Below are positions 37,186-48,382 of a stretch of 64,000 bases of DNA, piece by piece (the stretch's first letter is position 1; every line of letters starts with the position of its first letter). The translations under genes were made by a program, and so were the position numbers. This stretch comes from Thermocrispum agreste DSM 44070. Its GTDB lineage: Bacteria; Actinomycetota; Actinomycetes; Mycobacteriales; Pseudonocardiaceae. Below the pieces are notes generated by a model. That model did no database searches and was not told the DNA's origin. It saw only the letters and a program-made list of their open reading frames with translations. Location: contig NZ_ATYX01000011.1 in the NCBI RefSeq assembly GCF_000427905.1, forward strand, positions 62,001-126,000, written 5' to 3'.

Positions 37186-37961
37186 GCGGCCGGCGGTTGC
37201 CGGGGCTGGTTCGTCCGGCGGGACCGTGCTGGCGGCGCAGGACACCGGGCGTCCTGTGGGGTCGGGTGGGTGGTTGGGGGTTTCGGGGTGACGTCGGGTG
37301 GTCGTGGGCGGAAGGAGGGGCGATTCGGGGGCCCACGTTGCTTGACTTGACGCTGCCCGGCGTGAGGTGCCGTGGACACCCGGGCTGGTGCGGCGAAGCC
37401 AGCTGGGCGGCTCGGGACTCCGGGAGCGGTCCGGCGTCCGTAGGGCTGGGGTTGCCGGCGAAGCGGAGGTGCGAGGCCGAAGACGTCCGGACGGTTCGGC
37501 GGCTGACGGCATTGCTGTCTGCCGCGAGCTCCCGGTGTTCCGCTCGTCGCGGACACCCGAGCGCCGCCGCCGGGGGTACCCCTGGCAGGGGACGCGCCTT
37601 CCCGAGCCGGTGTCGAGCAGAATTGCCGGGAAACTGTCCTGCCTGTGGTGCTCCAGGCCGGGATTCCCGGCACTCTCGGCTCCGCGTCGGCGCCGAACCA
37701 CGGGCGTCGGATGCTCGTGTTCGGTGGCGATCCGGGCGCGTCCGACCGGGGCTCGCCACGGCGGGATGGTCACGGTCCTCGTTCGGGTGATCACACGCCG
37801 AAATGGCGTGATCATATGGTTACTCTCACGGATGCGCCAGTCGGGTCTTTCCGCAGCTTGATCCTGTTTTTCCTGGCGACAGCGGATACTGTGCTGGGCA
37901 AGGTGCGCGCACCCGTTCGCCCCTCCGCCCGACATGCGGCGAGACCATCCCCCGGAGATCG
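37186..37961. other. Intergenic region downstream of the breakpoint
   Basis: About 775 bases with no gene I can support, although several frames are open. A dyad lies at 37788-37814 (TGATCACACGCC, 5-base centre, GGCGTGATCA, with a 2-base bulge), about 150 bases before the flavohemoglobin gene, with a -10-like GATACT at 37885-37890; these may belong to its promoter. The rest may be decayed coding sequence. Confidence 0.45.
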
Positions 37962-39134
37962 ATGAGCACCGACGACGTGAGCCCTGTGCCGCGGTCCGCT
38001 GCGCCGCGGGAAGCACCGCCGGCGGTCACCGCGATGGTGCGGCTCATTTCCGACACCTGGCGGCAGGCGTCGCCGTATCTGCCGGAGATGTCGCAGCGCT
38101 TCTACGGTCTGTTGTTCACCTTGGCGCCGGACATCCGGGAGATGTTCCCGGTGAACGTCGAGATCCGGAGGGGCAAGCTGCTGCGCGCCATCGCCCGGGT
38201 GGTGCAGATGGTGGACCGGCCGGGGGACCTGGTCCCGTTCCTCACCCAGCTCGGCCGCGACTACCGCAAGTACAACGTGCAGAGCAGGCACTACGAGGCG
38301 ATCGGCACCGCGATGCTGGCGGCGCTGCGCGACCACCTCGGTCCGGCGTGGACACCCGAGGTGGAGCGGGCGTGGGCCGAGGGCTACACGATCGTGGCCC
38401 GCTCGATGCAAGAAGCCGCCGCATCCGACCCCTCCCCGCCGCGGCTGTCCGCCACGGTCACCGATCACCGCAGGCTGAGCTGGGACCTGGCGATGGTGCG
38501 GGTCGAACCGGAGGCCCGGCTGCCGTATCGGGCGGGCCAGTACGTGAGCGTGGAGATCCCGCAGCGGCCACGGCTGTGGCGCTACCTCTCCCCGGCGAAC
38601 GCGCCGCGCCCGGACGGCTCGCTGGAGTTCCATGTCCGCGCGGTGGACGGCGGGTGGGTGAGCCGGGCGATTGTGAGCCACACCCAGCCCGGGGACGTAT
38701 GGCAGATCGGTCCGCCGCTCGGGCGGTTGAGCGTGGACCGGGAGTCGGGCCGGGACGTGCTGATGATCGCCGGTGGCACCGGGGTGGCGCCGCTGCTGGC
38801 GCTGCTCGACGACCTGGCCAGGTGGGGGAAGAACCCGAACGTGACGCTGTTCTTCGGCGGTCGCACGGTCGACGACCTGTACGTGGTGGACGACCTGCAC
38901 CGCCTGGCGTCGGCGAACCCGTGGCTGCGCGTCATTCCGGTGGTGGAACGCGGCGAGGTGGCAGGCGCGGAGCGCGGCACGCTGGCCGAAGCGGTGACCC
39001 GCCGAGGTGCCTGGCCGGATCACGACATCCTGGTGTCCGGCTCGCCGCAGATGATCCGGGCCACCGTGTCACGGATGCTGGTGGCCGGAACGTCGCTGGA
39101 CCAGATCGCCTACGACCCGTTCACGTTGGACTGA
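37962..39134 (+). CDS. Globin-ferredoxin reductase fusion (type II flavohemoglobin-like)
   Basis: 390 residues, with GGAG before ATG 37962. The globin domain (about 25-150) has RFYGLLFTLAPDIREMFP, where Tyr and Phe fit the B10 and CD1 positions, and the proximal His in QSRHYEAIG. The FAD domain has the flavin motif WRYLSPANAPR, and the NAD(P) domain GGTGVAPLLALLDD. It ends LDQIAYDPF. Size, domain order and place near clpB match the mycobacterial Rv0385 protein (recalled), a type II flavohemoglobin. Classical enzymes convert NO and O2 to nitrate; type II members have been linked to other electron donors such as D-lactate. A paralogue lies at 40617. Confidence 0.85.
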   Translation: MSTDDVSPVPRSAAPREAPPAVTAMVRLISDTWRQASPYLPEMSQRFYGLLFTLAPDIREMFPVNVEIRRGKLLRAIARVVQMVDRPGDLVPFLTQLGRDYRKYNVQSRHYEAIGTAMLAALRDHLGPAWTPEVERAWAEGYTIVARSMQEAAASDPSPPRLSATVTDHRRLSWDLAMVRVEPEARLPYRAGQYVSVEIPQRPRLWRYLSPANAPRPDGSLEFHVRAVDGGWVSRAIVSHTQPGDVWQIGPPLGRLSVDRESGRDVLMIAGGTGVAPLLALLDDLARWGKNPNVTLFFGGRTVDDLYVVDDLHRLASANPWLRVIPVVERGEVAGAERGTLAEAVTRRGAWPDHDILVSGSPQMIRATVSRMLVAGTSLDQIAYDPFTLD

Positions 39135-40378
39135 CCGGCCGCAACCGTGGACCGTCGGCGCGCCGCACCGTTGGACCGCCCTGGCACGTCGGGCCTGCTG
39201 TCCGGGCGGCCGTCCCGGCCTCGATCGGGCCCGGCTGATCCGGCTTGCGGCGCGGGGCTGCTCCCGGCGGCCTCGGACCGTTGGTGATCGCCGTCGGCCG
39301 GATCGGTCTCCGGCGGATTCGGCCGTCCGTTGCGCGCCGGACTGCCATTCGCCCGCTGCGCCTTGCGATCCGGTGCCGCCTCGGCGTTCGCAGGCTGCGG
39401 ATCAGGTGCACCATCGGCCGCCGGCGCTTTCGGTTGGCTGGTGTCGCGTGCGGCTCGCGCGTCGGCAAGCCGTGATGCCCGGACGCAGAAGTAGTCGTCG
39501 TGCTCGGGCCCGGGGTCGGCGGCGACCGGCTGCATCGCCGGAATGTGCTTGCTGCCGTGGATGTAGGCTTCGTCGACCTCCACCAGTACCCAACGCTCGG
39601 CGCGTCGTCCCCGATCCTCCGTCACCGGCAGGTCCGGGAACTCCGCGCGCATCGCGTCGTTCTCCACGATCATCGCGCGCCCGTTGATGTGCAGGCCGAC
39701 GCGGTCGCGGGCGAAGTCGATCAACAGGATGCCGATGTGCGGGTTCTCGCTGATGTTGCCCAGGCTGGCCATCACGCCGTTGCCCCGGTATTCGGGGTAG
39801 GCCACGTGCTTGTCGTCCAACACGCGGATGAACCCGGGCGGCCCGGCACGGAACGAGCAGTCGGCTTCGCCGCGGGAGTCGGCGGTGGCGATGAACGCCA
39901 TCTCCATCCGGCCGACGAACTCCACCATGGTCGGCGTCAGCCGGTCGGTCATCTGCTCGGCGTAGAACCGCTCGGCCTGTTCCCGGGTGTCGTAGGCGAG
40001 CTGCAGCAGGTGTTCCCCTGCCGATCCGGGCAGGTCGTCGGCCGCACCGTCGAGCGGGTCGTCCGGTGGTGGCACGTCGGCGAACGCGGGCGGCCGCACC
40101 ACCGGGAGCTGTTCGGTCGGCTCTTCGTCCGGTGGGGGTTGCTGCTGGGCCTCGGTCGGCGGGGCGGGGTCCGCCGGCCGCGCGGGCGCACGGTCGGCGG
40201 CTGACCGGCCGGGCCGTGCGGCGCGGTCGCCGGAGTGCGTCGAAGGGTGCGTCGAAGGGGCCGCCTCCGCAGGCGCTTCGGGCCGGGATCGCCGGGACCT
40301 GCGTGGGCGCGGATTCGGCGGCAGGTCCATCCGCGCCATGCGGGCCAGCCGGAGCGAGTGCTTCAGCGTCGGGTCCAT
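39110..40378 (-). CDS. Pyridoxamine 5'-phosphate oxidase-like FMN split-barrel protein
   Basis: 422 residues. A disordered N-terminus (about 20-105, Pro/Ala/Arg-rich) precedes a split-barrel domain at about 120-300: FYAEQMTDRLTPTMVEFVGR, MAFIATADSRGEADCSFRAG, FIRVLDDKHVAYPEYRGNGV, NPHIGILLIDFARDRVGLHI. It ends with a long polar tail (310-422, Pro/Asp/Arg/Ser). The domain should bind FMN or a related flavin; the extra tails are unusual for the family. The gene lies between two flavohemoglobin-like genes on the opposite strand and overlaps the first by 25 bases at the 3' ends. A role linked to these reductases is a guess from context. Confidence 0.75.
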   Translation of the reverse strand: MDPTLKHSLRLARMARMDLPPNPRPRRSRRSRPEAPAEAAPSTHPSTHSGDRAARPGRSAADRAPARPADPAPPTEAQQQPPPDEEPTEQLPVVRPPAFADVPPPDDPLDGAADDLPGSAGEHLLQLAYDTREQAERFYAEQMTDRLTPTMVEFVGRMEMAFIATADSRGEADCSFRAGPPGFIRVLDDKHVAYPEYRGNGVMASLGNISENPHIGILLIDFARDRVGLHINGRAMIVENDAMRAEFPDLPVTEDRGRRAERWVLVEVDEAYIHGSKHIPAMQPVAADPGPEHDDYFCVRASRLADARAARDTSQPKAPAADGAPDPQPANAEAAPDRKAQRANGSPARNGRPNPPETDPADGDHQRSEAAGSSPAPQAGSAGPDRGRDGRPDSRPDVPGRSNGAARRRSTVAAGQSNVNGS

Positions 40379-40616
40379 ACCGGATCACTTCGGGTCGGGT
40401 GCCGCCTACTGTGCCACGACTGGGGTAAGGAACTCACGCGATTGGGCGGAAATTGCGCCATCTTCCATCCGGTCCGCACTCTGTGTCAATCCCGTCAGGG
40501 AAGACCCCACAAGCCCCGTTTGGCCCCAGTCACCAGCGGATTTTTCCGTCAGAATCGGTATCGACCACCGTTTCGGCAGGGCTTCGCCCTCACCATCTGG
40601 AGTGAATGCGTCGTCC

Positions 40617-41807
40617 ATGACTGTTAACGCTGTGCTCAACTCCTTCGCCGATCCGCCGGAGCCCCGGCCGCGCGGCACCGGAAGCGATCGCATGGTACGG
40701 ATCATCCAGGCCAGTTTCGCTCCGGTCGAGCTCAGGGCGGACGAGATGGCAGAGCACTTCTACGCGGTGCTGTTCTCGCTCGTCCCGAGCGCCAGGGACC
40801 TGTTCCCGGTGAACATGCAGAAGCAGCGCACCAGGTTGTTCCGGGCGCTGGTGCAGCTGGTGGAGGCGGCCGATCGGCCGGAGGAACTGACTCCGTACCT
40901 GCGACGGCTGGGCAGGGATCACCGCAAGTTCGGCGTCCGGCAGGAGCATTTCCGCGCGTTCGGGGTGGCGCTGCGGGCGGCGGTCCGCACCTACACCACG
41001 GTCGAGTGGACCGACGAGGTCGAGCAGGCCTGGACACAGGCCTACGAGGTCGTCGCGCGCATCATGCAGGAGGGCGTCGCGGACGACAGCCTGCCCGCGT
41101 GGTGGACCGCCGAGGTGGTCTCGCACCAGCGGCGGGACTGGGACACGGCGATCATCCGCGTCCGGCCGGAGTCGCAGATCCCCTATCTGGCGGGCCAGTT
41201 CGTCAGCGTCGAGTCGCCCCGACGGCCGCGGTTGTGGCGCTACCTCTCCCCGGCCAACGCGCCCCGCGAGGACGGGACCGTCGACTTCCACGTGCGGGTC
41301 GTGGCCGGTGGCTGGGTGAGCCGGGCGCTGGTGCGGCAGACGGTGCCCGGTGACCGGTGGCGTGTCGGTGCGCCGATGGGCGAACTGTGGCGGGACCGCG
41401 ACGTGCAGCGCGACCTCGTGCTGATCGCCGGCGGGACGGGCGTTGCGCCACTGCATGCGGTGGTCGAAGATCTGGCCGGACGTGCCACGCAGCCGTCGTC
41501 GGTGACGCTGTTCTTCGGCGGCCCGACCGCAGATGCGTTGTACTTCTTGCCGGAGCTGCGCGAGCTGGCGGCGGATCTCCCGTGGCTGAAGCTCGTCCCG
41601 GTGACCGAGGACGGCAGCGTCGACGACGGCGAGCGCGGCAAGCTGCCCGAGGTCGTGACCGCACTCGGCGGTGCGTGGAGCGGACACGACGTGCTGGTGG
41701 CCGGATCACCGGGGATGATCCGCGCGACGGTTTCCCGGCTGCTGGTCGAAGGCACGTCGTACGACCAGATCTCCTACGACTCGTTCATCACCGAGGGCCG
41801 CATCTAG
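40617..41807 (+). CDS. Globin-ferredoxin reductase fusion, second paralogue
   Basis: 396 residues from ATG 40617; the frame is open upstream but lacks coding character there. The globin domain has HFYAVLFSLVPSARDLFPVN and the proximal His in VRQEHFRAFG. The reductase has SPRRPRLWRYLSPANAPRED, FHVRVVAGGWVSRALV and GGTGVAPLHAVVEDLAG. Long blocks (RRPRLWRYLSPANAPR, GGWVSRA, LFFGGxTxDALY) are shared with the 37962 gene, so the two are clear paralogues, already well diverged. Both keep heme and flavin ligands, so both should be active. The PNPOx-like gene between them is divergent from this one. Confidence 0.85.
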   Translation: MTVNAVLNSFADPPEPRPRGTGSDRMVRIIQASFAPVELRADEMAEHFYAVLFSLVPSARDLFPVNMQKQRTRLFRALVQLVEAADRPEELTPYLRRLGRDHRKFGVRQEHFRAFGVALRAAVRTYTTVEWTDEVEQAWTQAYEVVARIMQEGVADDSLPAWWTAEVVSHQRRDWDTAIIRVRPESQIPYLAGQFVSVESPRRPRLWRYLSPANAPREDGTVDFHVRVVAGGWVSRALVRQTVPGDRWRVGAPMGELWRDRDVQRDLVLIAGGTGVAPLHAVVEDLAGRATQPSSVTLFFGGPTADALYFLPELRELAADLPWLKLVPVTEDGSVDDGERGKLPEVVTALGGAWSGHDVLVAGSPGMIRATVSRLLVEGTSYDQISYDSFITEGRI

Positions 41808-41893
41808 GGCTGTCTCGACCGTCGAGCAGCGTGGAGTTCGAGCGACTCGCGGGATCATCGTCGGCGACAGCAAGGATCGACGAAAGGACGGTC

Positions 41894-42284
41894 ATGACGC
41901 CGATACGACCCTCGCGGGCCTGGCGGCGGCTGCGGTGGTGGTAGCCGGTGCTGTCCTGTTGGCGACGAACGGCACCGAGGTGGCTCAGGTCGAGCCGGCG
42001 ATGCAGCGGCAGACCGTCGAGACGTCCGCTCAGCTCGCCGCGGTCAGCAAGCTAGCGTCCACCGCCGACGGGATCAGCGCGAAAGAGGCCGTCGCGGTCG
42101 CCGTCGGTCATGTGGGCGACAAGGTGGCGACATCGAGCGGGACTACGAGCTCGGTGGCCGCGTGTGGCACGTGGAGGTCGTGCACCAGCGTCAGGAGATC
42201 GAGGTCGACGTGGTAGCCAGGGACGGGAAGGTCCTGCGCGTCGAGCGGGAGGCCCGGGACGGCGACGACAGGTACGAGGACTGA
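41894..42284 (+). pseudogene. PepSY-domain membrane protein with two frameshifts
   Basis: ATG 41894 follows AAAGGACGGTC. Read as is, the frame stops after 16 codons. One extra C in the ACCC run near 41908 would give MTPIRPLAGLAAAAVVVAG, a membrane anchor, continuing ATNGTEVAQVEPAM and GISAKEAVAVAVGHVGDKV. A second missing base (G in GGTGGCG near 42128) stops the natural continuation; with it, DIERDYELGGRVWHVEVVHQ, then EIEVDVVARDGKVLRVEREA follows to a stop at 42284. The repaired protein of about 130 residues is a typical one-helix PepSY protein. Both lesions are one-base losses in short homopolymers. Confidence 0.75.
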
Positions 42285-42546
42285 CCTGTCACTTCCACGG
42301 GGGTGGCAGCGCCTCGACACCATGATCGGCGCGCTGCCGGAGGCTCCGCTGGAGGCTTCACCCGCGCCGCGCACTGGAACGAACCCGCGTGGGTCGATGC
42401 CGCGCTCGTCAGCGGGCCTGGGCGGGCCTTTTCGCCGGCGGTCGTCCCGTTCTGCCTCCGGCAGCTGCCGTCCCGTGCTGTCTCCGGCAGCTACCTGTGC
42501 AGCGGGTCTCGGAACGAACAGCGCAGTGGCTGGCATTCTCCGCGCG

Positions 42547-42963
42547 TCAGCGACCGCCCTGGCGGCTCCGCGGCTTCCAGATCACCAACGCGGTCTCCTG
42601 CCGCGCGGGCACCAGCTCCCGGCGATAGCTGGCGTGCACCGCGGCCGCGGCCTGCTCGGCCGCCGCGTACGCCCTGGCCAGTTCCTCGGTGAGCTGCTTG
42701 ACCTGGGCCTTGAGCTCGTCGATCTGGTTCTCCAGCTCGATGATGCGCTTGATACCCGCGAGGTTGACGCCTTCCTGCTGCGACAACCGCTGCACTTCGC
42801 GCAACAGCTCGATGTCCCGCGCCGAGTAGCGGCGGCCTCCGCCCGGCGTGCGCATGGGGGTCACCAGGCCCTGCCGGTCGTAGGCCCGCAGCGTTTGCGC
42901 ATGCAGGCCGGCCAGCTGGGCGGCCACCGAGATGACGTATGTCTTTTCCTCACGCCCGCTCAT
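42547..42963 (-). CDS. hspR: Heat-shock repressor HspR (MerR family)
   Basis: 138 residues. The MerR-type winged helix is near the N-terminus: [61 protein letters not shown] coiled-coil dimerisation stretch follows ([18 protein letters not shown]). HspR binds HAIR repeats and represses dnaK and clpB, using DnaK as co-repressor. It is the last gene of the dnaK-grpE-dnaJ-hspR set; its ATG overlaps the dnaJ stop by 4 bases. HAIR-like sites are present upstream of dnaK and clpB in this window, so the full circuit is here. Confidence 0.95.
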   Translation of the reverse strand: MSGREEKTYVISVAAQLAGLHAQTLRAYDRQGLVTPMRTPGGGRRYSARDIELLREVQRLSQQEGVNLAGIKRIIELENQIDELKAQVKQLTEELARAYAAAEQAAAAVHASYRRELVPARQETALVIWKPRSRQGGR

Positions 42964-44117
42964 GCTCGCTCCTGCAGCAACCTCGTGATCTCCGGCCGCG
43001 GATCGTGTTGCGCCACCGCATCGGCGTAGGCCTGCAAGGCCTCTTTTGCCTTGCCGTTCAACGACGATGGCACGGCGACCTGCAGGGTCACCAGCAAGTC
43101 ACCCGTCTGGCCGTTTCGCTTCGTGATGCCTTTGCCGCGCACGCGCAGCACGCGCCCGCTGTTGGTGCCCGGCGGCACCTTGACCGACACCTTGCCGTCC
43201 AGGGTCGGAACGCTCAGGGTGGTGCCGAGGGCGAGCTCGGAGAAGTGCACCGGGACGGTGATGGTGAGGTTGTTGCCGGAGCGGCCGAACACTGGGTGCG
43301 GCGTGACGAAGACCTTCACGTACAGGTCACCGGCCGGGGCGCCGCCGCGACCCGGCTCACCCTGACCGGCGAGCCGGATGCGCTGCTCGTTGTCCACACC
43401 CGGCGGAATGCGCACCGTCAAGGTGCGCGTCCGGGTGCTCACGCCCTCGCCCGCGCACTCCGGGCACGGGGAGTCGATGATCGCCCCGCGTCCGCGGCAG
43501 TCACGGCACGGTTCGGAGAACGCGAACGCCCCCTGACTCCTGTTGACCAAACCGGCGCCGCCGCAGGTCGGGCAGGTCCGCGGCTGGGTGCCCGGCCGGG
43601 CGCCGGTCCCGCCGCACGTGCCGCATTTCGCCGGGCTGGACAGCCGCAACGGCACCGTGGCACCGCGCACCGCCTCGACGAAGTCGATACGGATCTCCGT
43701 CTCCACGTCCGCGCCGCGCCGGGCCGACGTGGCCGTGGCGGACGAGCGCCGGTTGAACAGGTTGCCGAGCATGTCCCCGAGGCCACCGAGCCCGCTGCCC
43801 CTGGCGGCGTTGAACAGGTCGCCGAAGTCGAAGCCGCCCGCCCCGCCGCCGGGGAAGCCGAACCCGCCTTGGCCGCCGGACCCGAAGAGCGCGCGCGCCT
43901 CGTCGTACTCGCGGCGCTTCTTCGGGTCCGACAGCACGCCGTACGCCTCGGAGATGGCCTTGAACTTCTGCTCGGCCTTGGCGTCACCGGGGTTGGCGTC
44001 CGGGTGGTAGTCCCGCGCCAGCTTCCGGTACGCCCGCTTGATCTCCTCCTGCGACGCGTCGGGAGAGACGCCCAGCTCGCGATAGAAGTCCTTACCGATC
44101 CACTCCCGTGCACTCAC
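42960..44117 (-). CDS. dnaJ: Chaperone DnaJ
   Basis: 385 residues. The J domain (about 9-75) has the HPD in [14 protein letters not shown] Gly/Phe-rich stretch ([20 protein letters not shown]) is followed by the zinc domain with all four CxxCxGxG repeats ([32 protein letters not shown]) and the C-terminal substrate domains. It stimulates DnaK ATPase and delivers substrate. It lies 27 bases after grpE and overlaps hspR by 4 bases, in the standard actinobacterial operon. Length is normal for dnaJ1. Confidence 0.97.
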   Translation of the reverse strand: MSAREWIGKDFYRELGVSPDASQEEIKRAYRKLARDYHPDANPGDAKAEQKFKAISEAYGVLSDPKKRREYDEARALFGSGGQGGFGFPGGGAGGFDFGDLFNAARGSGLGGLGDMLGNLFNRRSSATATSARRGADVETEIRIDFVEAVRGATVPLRLSSPAKCGTCGGTGARPGTQPRTCPTCGGAGLVNRSQGAFAFSEPCRDCRGRGAIIDSPCPECAGEGVSTRTRTLTVRIPPGVDNEQRIRLAGQGEPGRGGAPAGDLYVKVFVTPHPVFGRSGNNLTITVPVHFSELALGTTLSVPTLDGKVSVKVPPGTNSGRVLRVRGKGITKRNGQTGDLLVTLQVAVPSSLNGKAKEALQAYADAVAQHDPRPEITRLLQERA

Positions 44118-44144
44118 CGGACGCCCCTCCCTTCGCTCGCTTCG

Positions 44145-44842
44145 TCAGTTGTCCGCAGATGACTGCTGCTCCGCCTGGTCCGCGGTCTGCTCGGCCTGTT
44201 CGGCAGACGGCTCCGGCTCGTGGTCGGTGACCGCCACCAGCGCGTGCCGGAGCACCCGCTCGCCGAACCGGTAGCCGCGCCGCAGCACCGTCGTCACCGT
44301 CGGCTCCTTCACGTCCGGTGACGTCGAGTGCTGCACCGCCTCGTGCACCAGCGGGTCGAACGGATCACCCTCGTTGCCGAAGGACTCCAGGCCGATACTG
44401 CGCAGCGTGCTGTGCAGCTTGTCGGCGACCGCCTTGAACGGGCCGGTCAGGTCGCCGTGCGCGTCGGCCCGCTCCAGGTCGTCGAGCAACGGCAGCAGCT
44501 CGGTCAGCACCGAGGCCTTGGCCGACTCGATCACCGCGAGCCGGTCGCGCTCGACCCGCTTGCGGTAGTTGGCGAAGTCGGCGGTGACTCGCTGCAGGTC
44601 CGCGGTGCGCTCCTCCAGCTGCTTCTGCAGATCCGCAGCAGCGGCGCCGCTGTCGCTGTCAGCTTTGCCGGCCGCCGGTGCGGAGCCACCCGGCGCCCCG
44701 GCCGGGCCGGTTTCACCGGCCTGCTGGGGCTCGGCCTCGGCGGCCTCCGGCCGCCGGACCTCACCGGTCTCCGGGTCGATCTTGCGACGGTCACGCACTA
44801 CTACCCGTGGCTCCTCACCGTTGCCGTCGTTGCGCAGTTCAG

Positions 44843-44846
<4 letters not shown>
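44145..44846 (-). CDS. grpE: Nucleotide exchange factor GrpE
   Basis: 233 residues. An acidic, disordered N-terminus leads into the long GrpE helix ([20 protein letters not shown]) and the C-terminal head with [13 protein letters not shown], and [20 protein letters not shown]. GrpE releases ADP from DnaK. The GTG start overlaps the dnaK stop by 4 bases. The acidic tail ([17 protein letters not shown]) after the beta domain is longer than in most homologues. Confidence 0.95.
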
Positions 44847-46729
<1,883 letters not shown>

Positions 46730-46783
46730 GGGGTGTTCCTCCTGTAAGTCGTTCGTGGTGTTGCGTCGGGGTGCGACTCGACC

Positions 46784-46804
46784 CCTGAGTCTGACTCGCT
46801 CAAG
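46784..46804. promoter_or_regulatory. HAIR-like site, proximal to dnaK
   Basis: CCTGAGT-N7-GCTCAAG, matching 12 of the 14 fixed positions of the HAIR consensus CTTGAGT-N7-ACTCAAG. It lies 55 bases before the dnaK start. Confidence 0.7.
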
Positions 46805-46839
46805 TTTGGGATGCCGCCGGTTCGGCGACGGAGTGCGAA

Positions 46840-46860
46840 CTTGAGTCTGCCACACTCAAC
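46840..46860. promoter_or_regulatory. HAIR-like site, distal to dnaK
   Basis: CTTGAGT-N7-ACTCAAC, matching 13 of the 14 fixed positions of the HAIR consensus. It lies about 110 bases before the dnaK start, 56 bases (about five helical turns) from the proximal site. Confidence 0.8.
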
Positions 46861-46930
46861 CTTGCTGCCCGGACAACGAGTGGGCTGTGCCGTGTGTTCC
46901 CGAAGGGTCCGGTGGGCGGGTCGATGTGAC

Positions 46931-47650
46931 TCAGCTCGCGGTGCGCACCAGTACGTTGCCGGAGTCGGTGTCCAGCTGCAGGCGATACGGCGCGCCGGGG
47001 GTGTTGCCGATCCGGATGTCCCTGCGCCCGGAGTCGGTCTGCCCGTCCACCTGGTAGCGGCCTTCCGGGACGGTCAGCTGGATGGAGCCGCTGTCGATGT
47101 CCGCGGTGACGTTCGCCGGCTTGGCGAGCTCTGCGGTGACGTCCCCGGAGTTCGCCTTCACGGTCAGGTCGGACGACATCCCGGTCACCGTGACGTCCCC
47201 GGAGTTCGCCCTGATCGACAGCGGTCCGGTGACATCGCGCACCACGGCGTCGCCGCTGTTCAGTTCGATCTCGCCGCCGATGGTTCCGACCAGCTGCAGG
47301 TCGCCGGAGTCGATCTCGCCGACGACCTTGACCGAGCGCGGCACGATCACCTCGTAGTCGACCGCGCACCACCAGCCGCAGCCGTCCAGTGTGAGGGTGC
47401 TGCCGTCGACCGAGAACGCCCGGTCGGGGGCGGTGAACCGGTAGGAGAACTTCTGCCGGACCTCGATGGTCGTCACGTCCGCGGCACGCACCACCACGTC
47501 GCCCGATTCGTTGTCGATCTCCACGGTGTTGATGCGCTGGTCGACGCGTTCCACCGTGGTGGCCTCCGACCGCCAGAACCATCCGGTCACCAAACCGACA
47601 GCCACAGCGAGCAGCGCGACTCCGGCGACGAATTTGACGGTACGTGACAT
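46931..47650 (-). CDS. DUF4097-type membrane-anchored beta-helix protein
   Basis: 239 residues from ATG 47650 (MSRTVKFVAGVALLAVAVGL), with GAGGAG upstream. After the N-terminal anchor the protein is a run of short beta repeats with SGD turns: IDNESGDVVVRAADVTTIEV, EIDSGDLQLVG, ELNSGDAVVRDVTG, RANSGDVTVTG, KANSGDVTAEL, DIDSGSIQL, DTDSGNVLVRT. This is the DUF4097 (putative adhesin) repeat pattern. A Cys pair (GCGWWC) lies in the middle. The function is unknown, probably extracytoplasmic. It lies upstream of dnaK on the same strand, but the HAIR sites lie between them, so it is likely a separate unit. Confidence 0.82.
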   Translation of the reverse strand: MSRTVKFVAGVALLAVAVGLVTGWFWRSEATTVERVDQRINTVEIDNESGDVVVRAADVTTIEVRQKFSYRFTAPDRAFSVDGSTLTLDGCGWWCAVDYEVIVPRSVKVVGEIDSGDLQLVGTIGGEIELNSGDAVVRDVTGPLSIRANSGDVTVTGMSSDLTVKANSGDVTAELAKPANVTADIDSGSIQLTVPEGRYQVDGQTDSGRRDIRIGNTPGAPYRLQLDTDSGNVLVRTAS

Positions 47651-47812
47651 GTACTGGTCTCCTCGTTCGTGCTTACGGTGCTCACGGTAGGCCGGGGGAA
47701 CCCGCGCGGCATCGGGGAAATCCCCAGGTTCGACCCTGGTTGTCACCGGGGAACGGACCCCGGGGTCCACTAACCTCGCAAGCGCATCTGACCCAACCGG
47801 ATGGAGGTGCCC

Positions 47813-48364
47813 GTGACTGAGCAGACTCCTGCACCACCGAACCCGTACGACTTCCTGCCCCAGGTCCCGACGTTCACGGTGACCAGCAACGACATCAAAG
47901 ACGGCGAGACCCTGCCGCAGCCGCACTTGTCCGGCAAGATGGGCGCGGGCGGCGAGGACCGTTCGCCGCACCTGCGGTGGGAAGGTTTCCCGGCGGAGAC
48001 CAAGAGCTTCGCGGTGACCTGCTTCGACCCGGACGCGCCGACCGCGGCGGGCTTCTGGCACTGGGCGGTGTTCAACATCCCGGCGAGCGTGACCGAACTG
48101 CCGTCCGGCGCGGGGGACGAGAACGGCTCCGGCCTGCCCGAGGGCGCTGTCCAGCTGCGCGCGGACAGCGGTCACGTGGGCTACATCGGTGCCGCCCCGC
48201 CGCCGAAGCACCGTCCGCACCGCTACATGTTCGTGGTGCACGCGGTGGACGTGGAAAAGCTCGACCTCTCCCCGGACACCACGCCGACGGTGCTGGGCTT
48301 CAATCTGTTCTTCCACACCCTGGCCCGCGCCTACATCACCCCCGTCTACGAGAACAAGGGCTGA
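47813..48364 (+). CDS. PEBP-like protein (YbhB/YbcL family)
   Basis: 183 residues from GTG 47813, with GGAGG spaced 7 bases; an upstream in-frame ATG (47801) contains that site, so is less likely. Family motifs: [40 protein letters not shown], and [20 protein letters not shown]. The ligand pocket residues (DPDAP, HW, GxxGYxGxxPPxxxxHRY) are intact. It has no signal peptide and is cytoplasmic. Bacterial members are thought to bind small anionic ligands or phospholipid headgroups. It stands alone, divergent from the DUF4097 gene. Confidence 0.9.
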   Translation: MTEQTPAPPNPYDFLPQVPTFTVTSNDIKDGETLPQPHLSGKMGAGGEDRSPHLRWEGFPAETKSFAVTCFDPDAPTAAGFWHWAVFNIPASVTELPSGAGDENGSGLPEGAVQLRADSGHVGYIGAAPPPKHRPHRYMFVVHAVDVEKLDLSPDTTPTVLGFNLFFHTLARAYITPVYENKG

Positions 48365-48382
48365 TGCCGCACGCCGGCGTGC

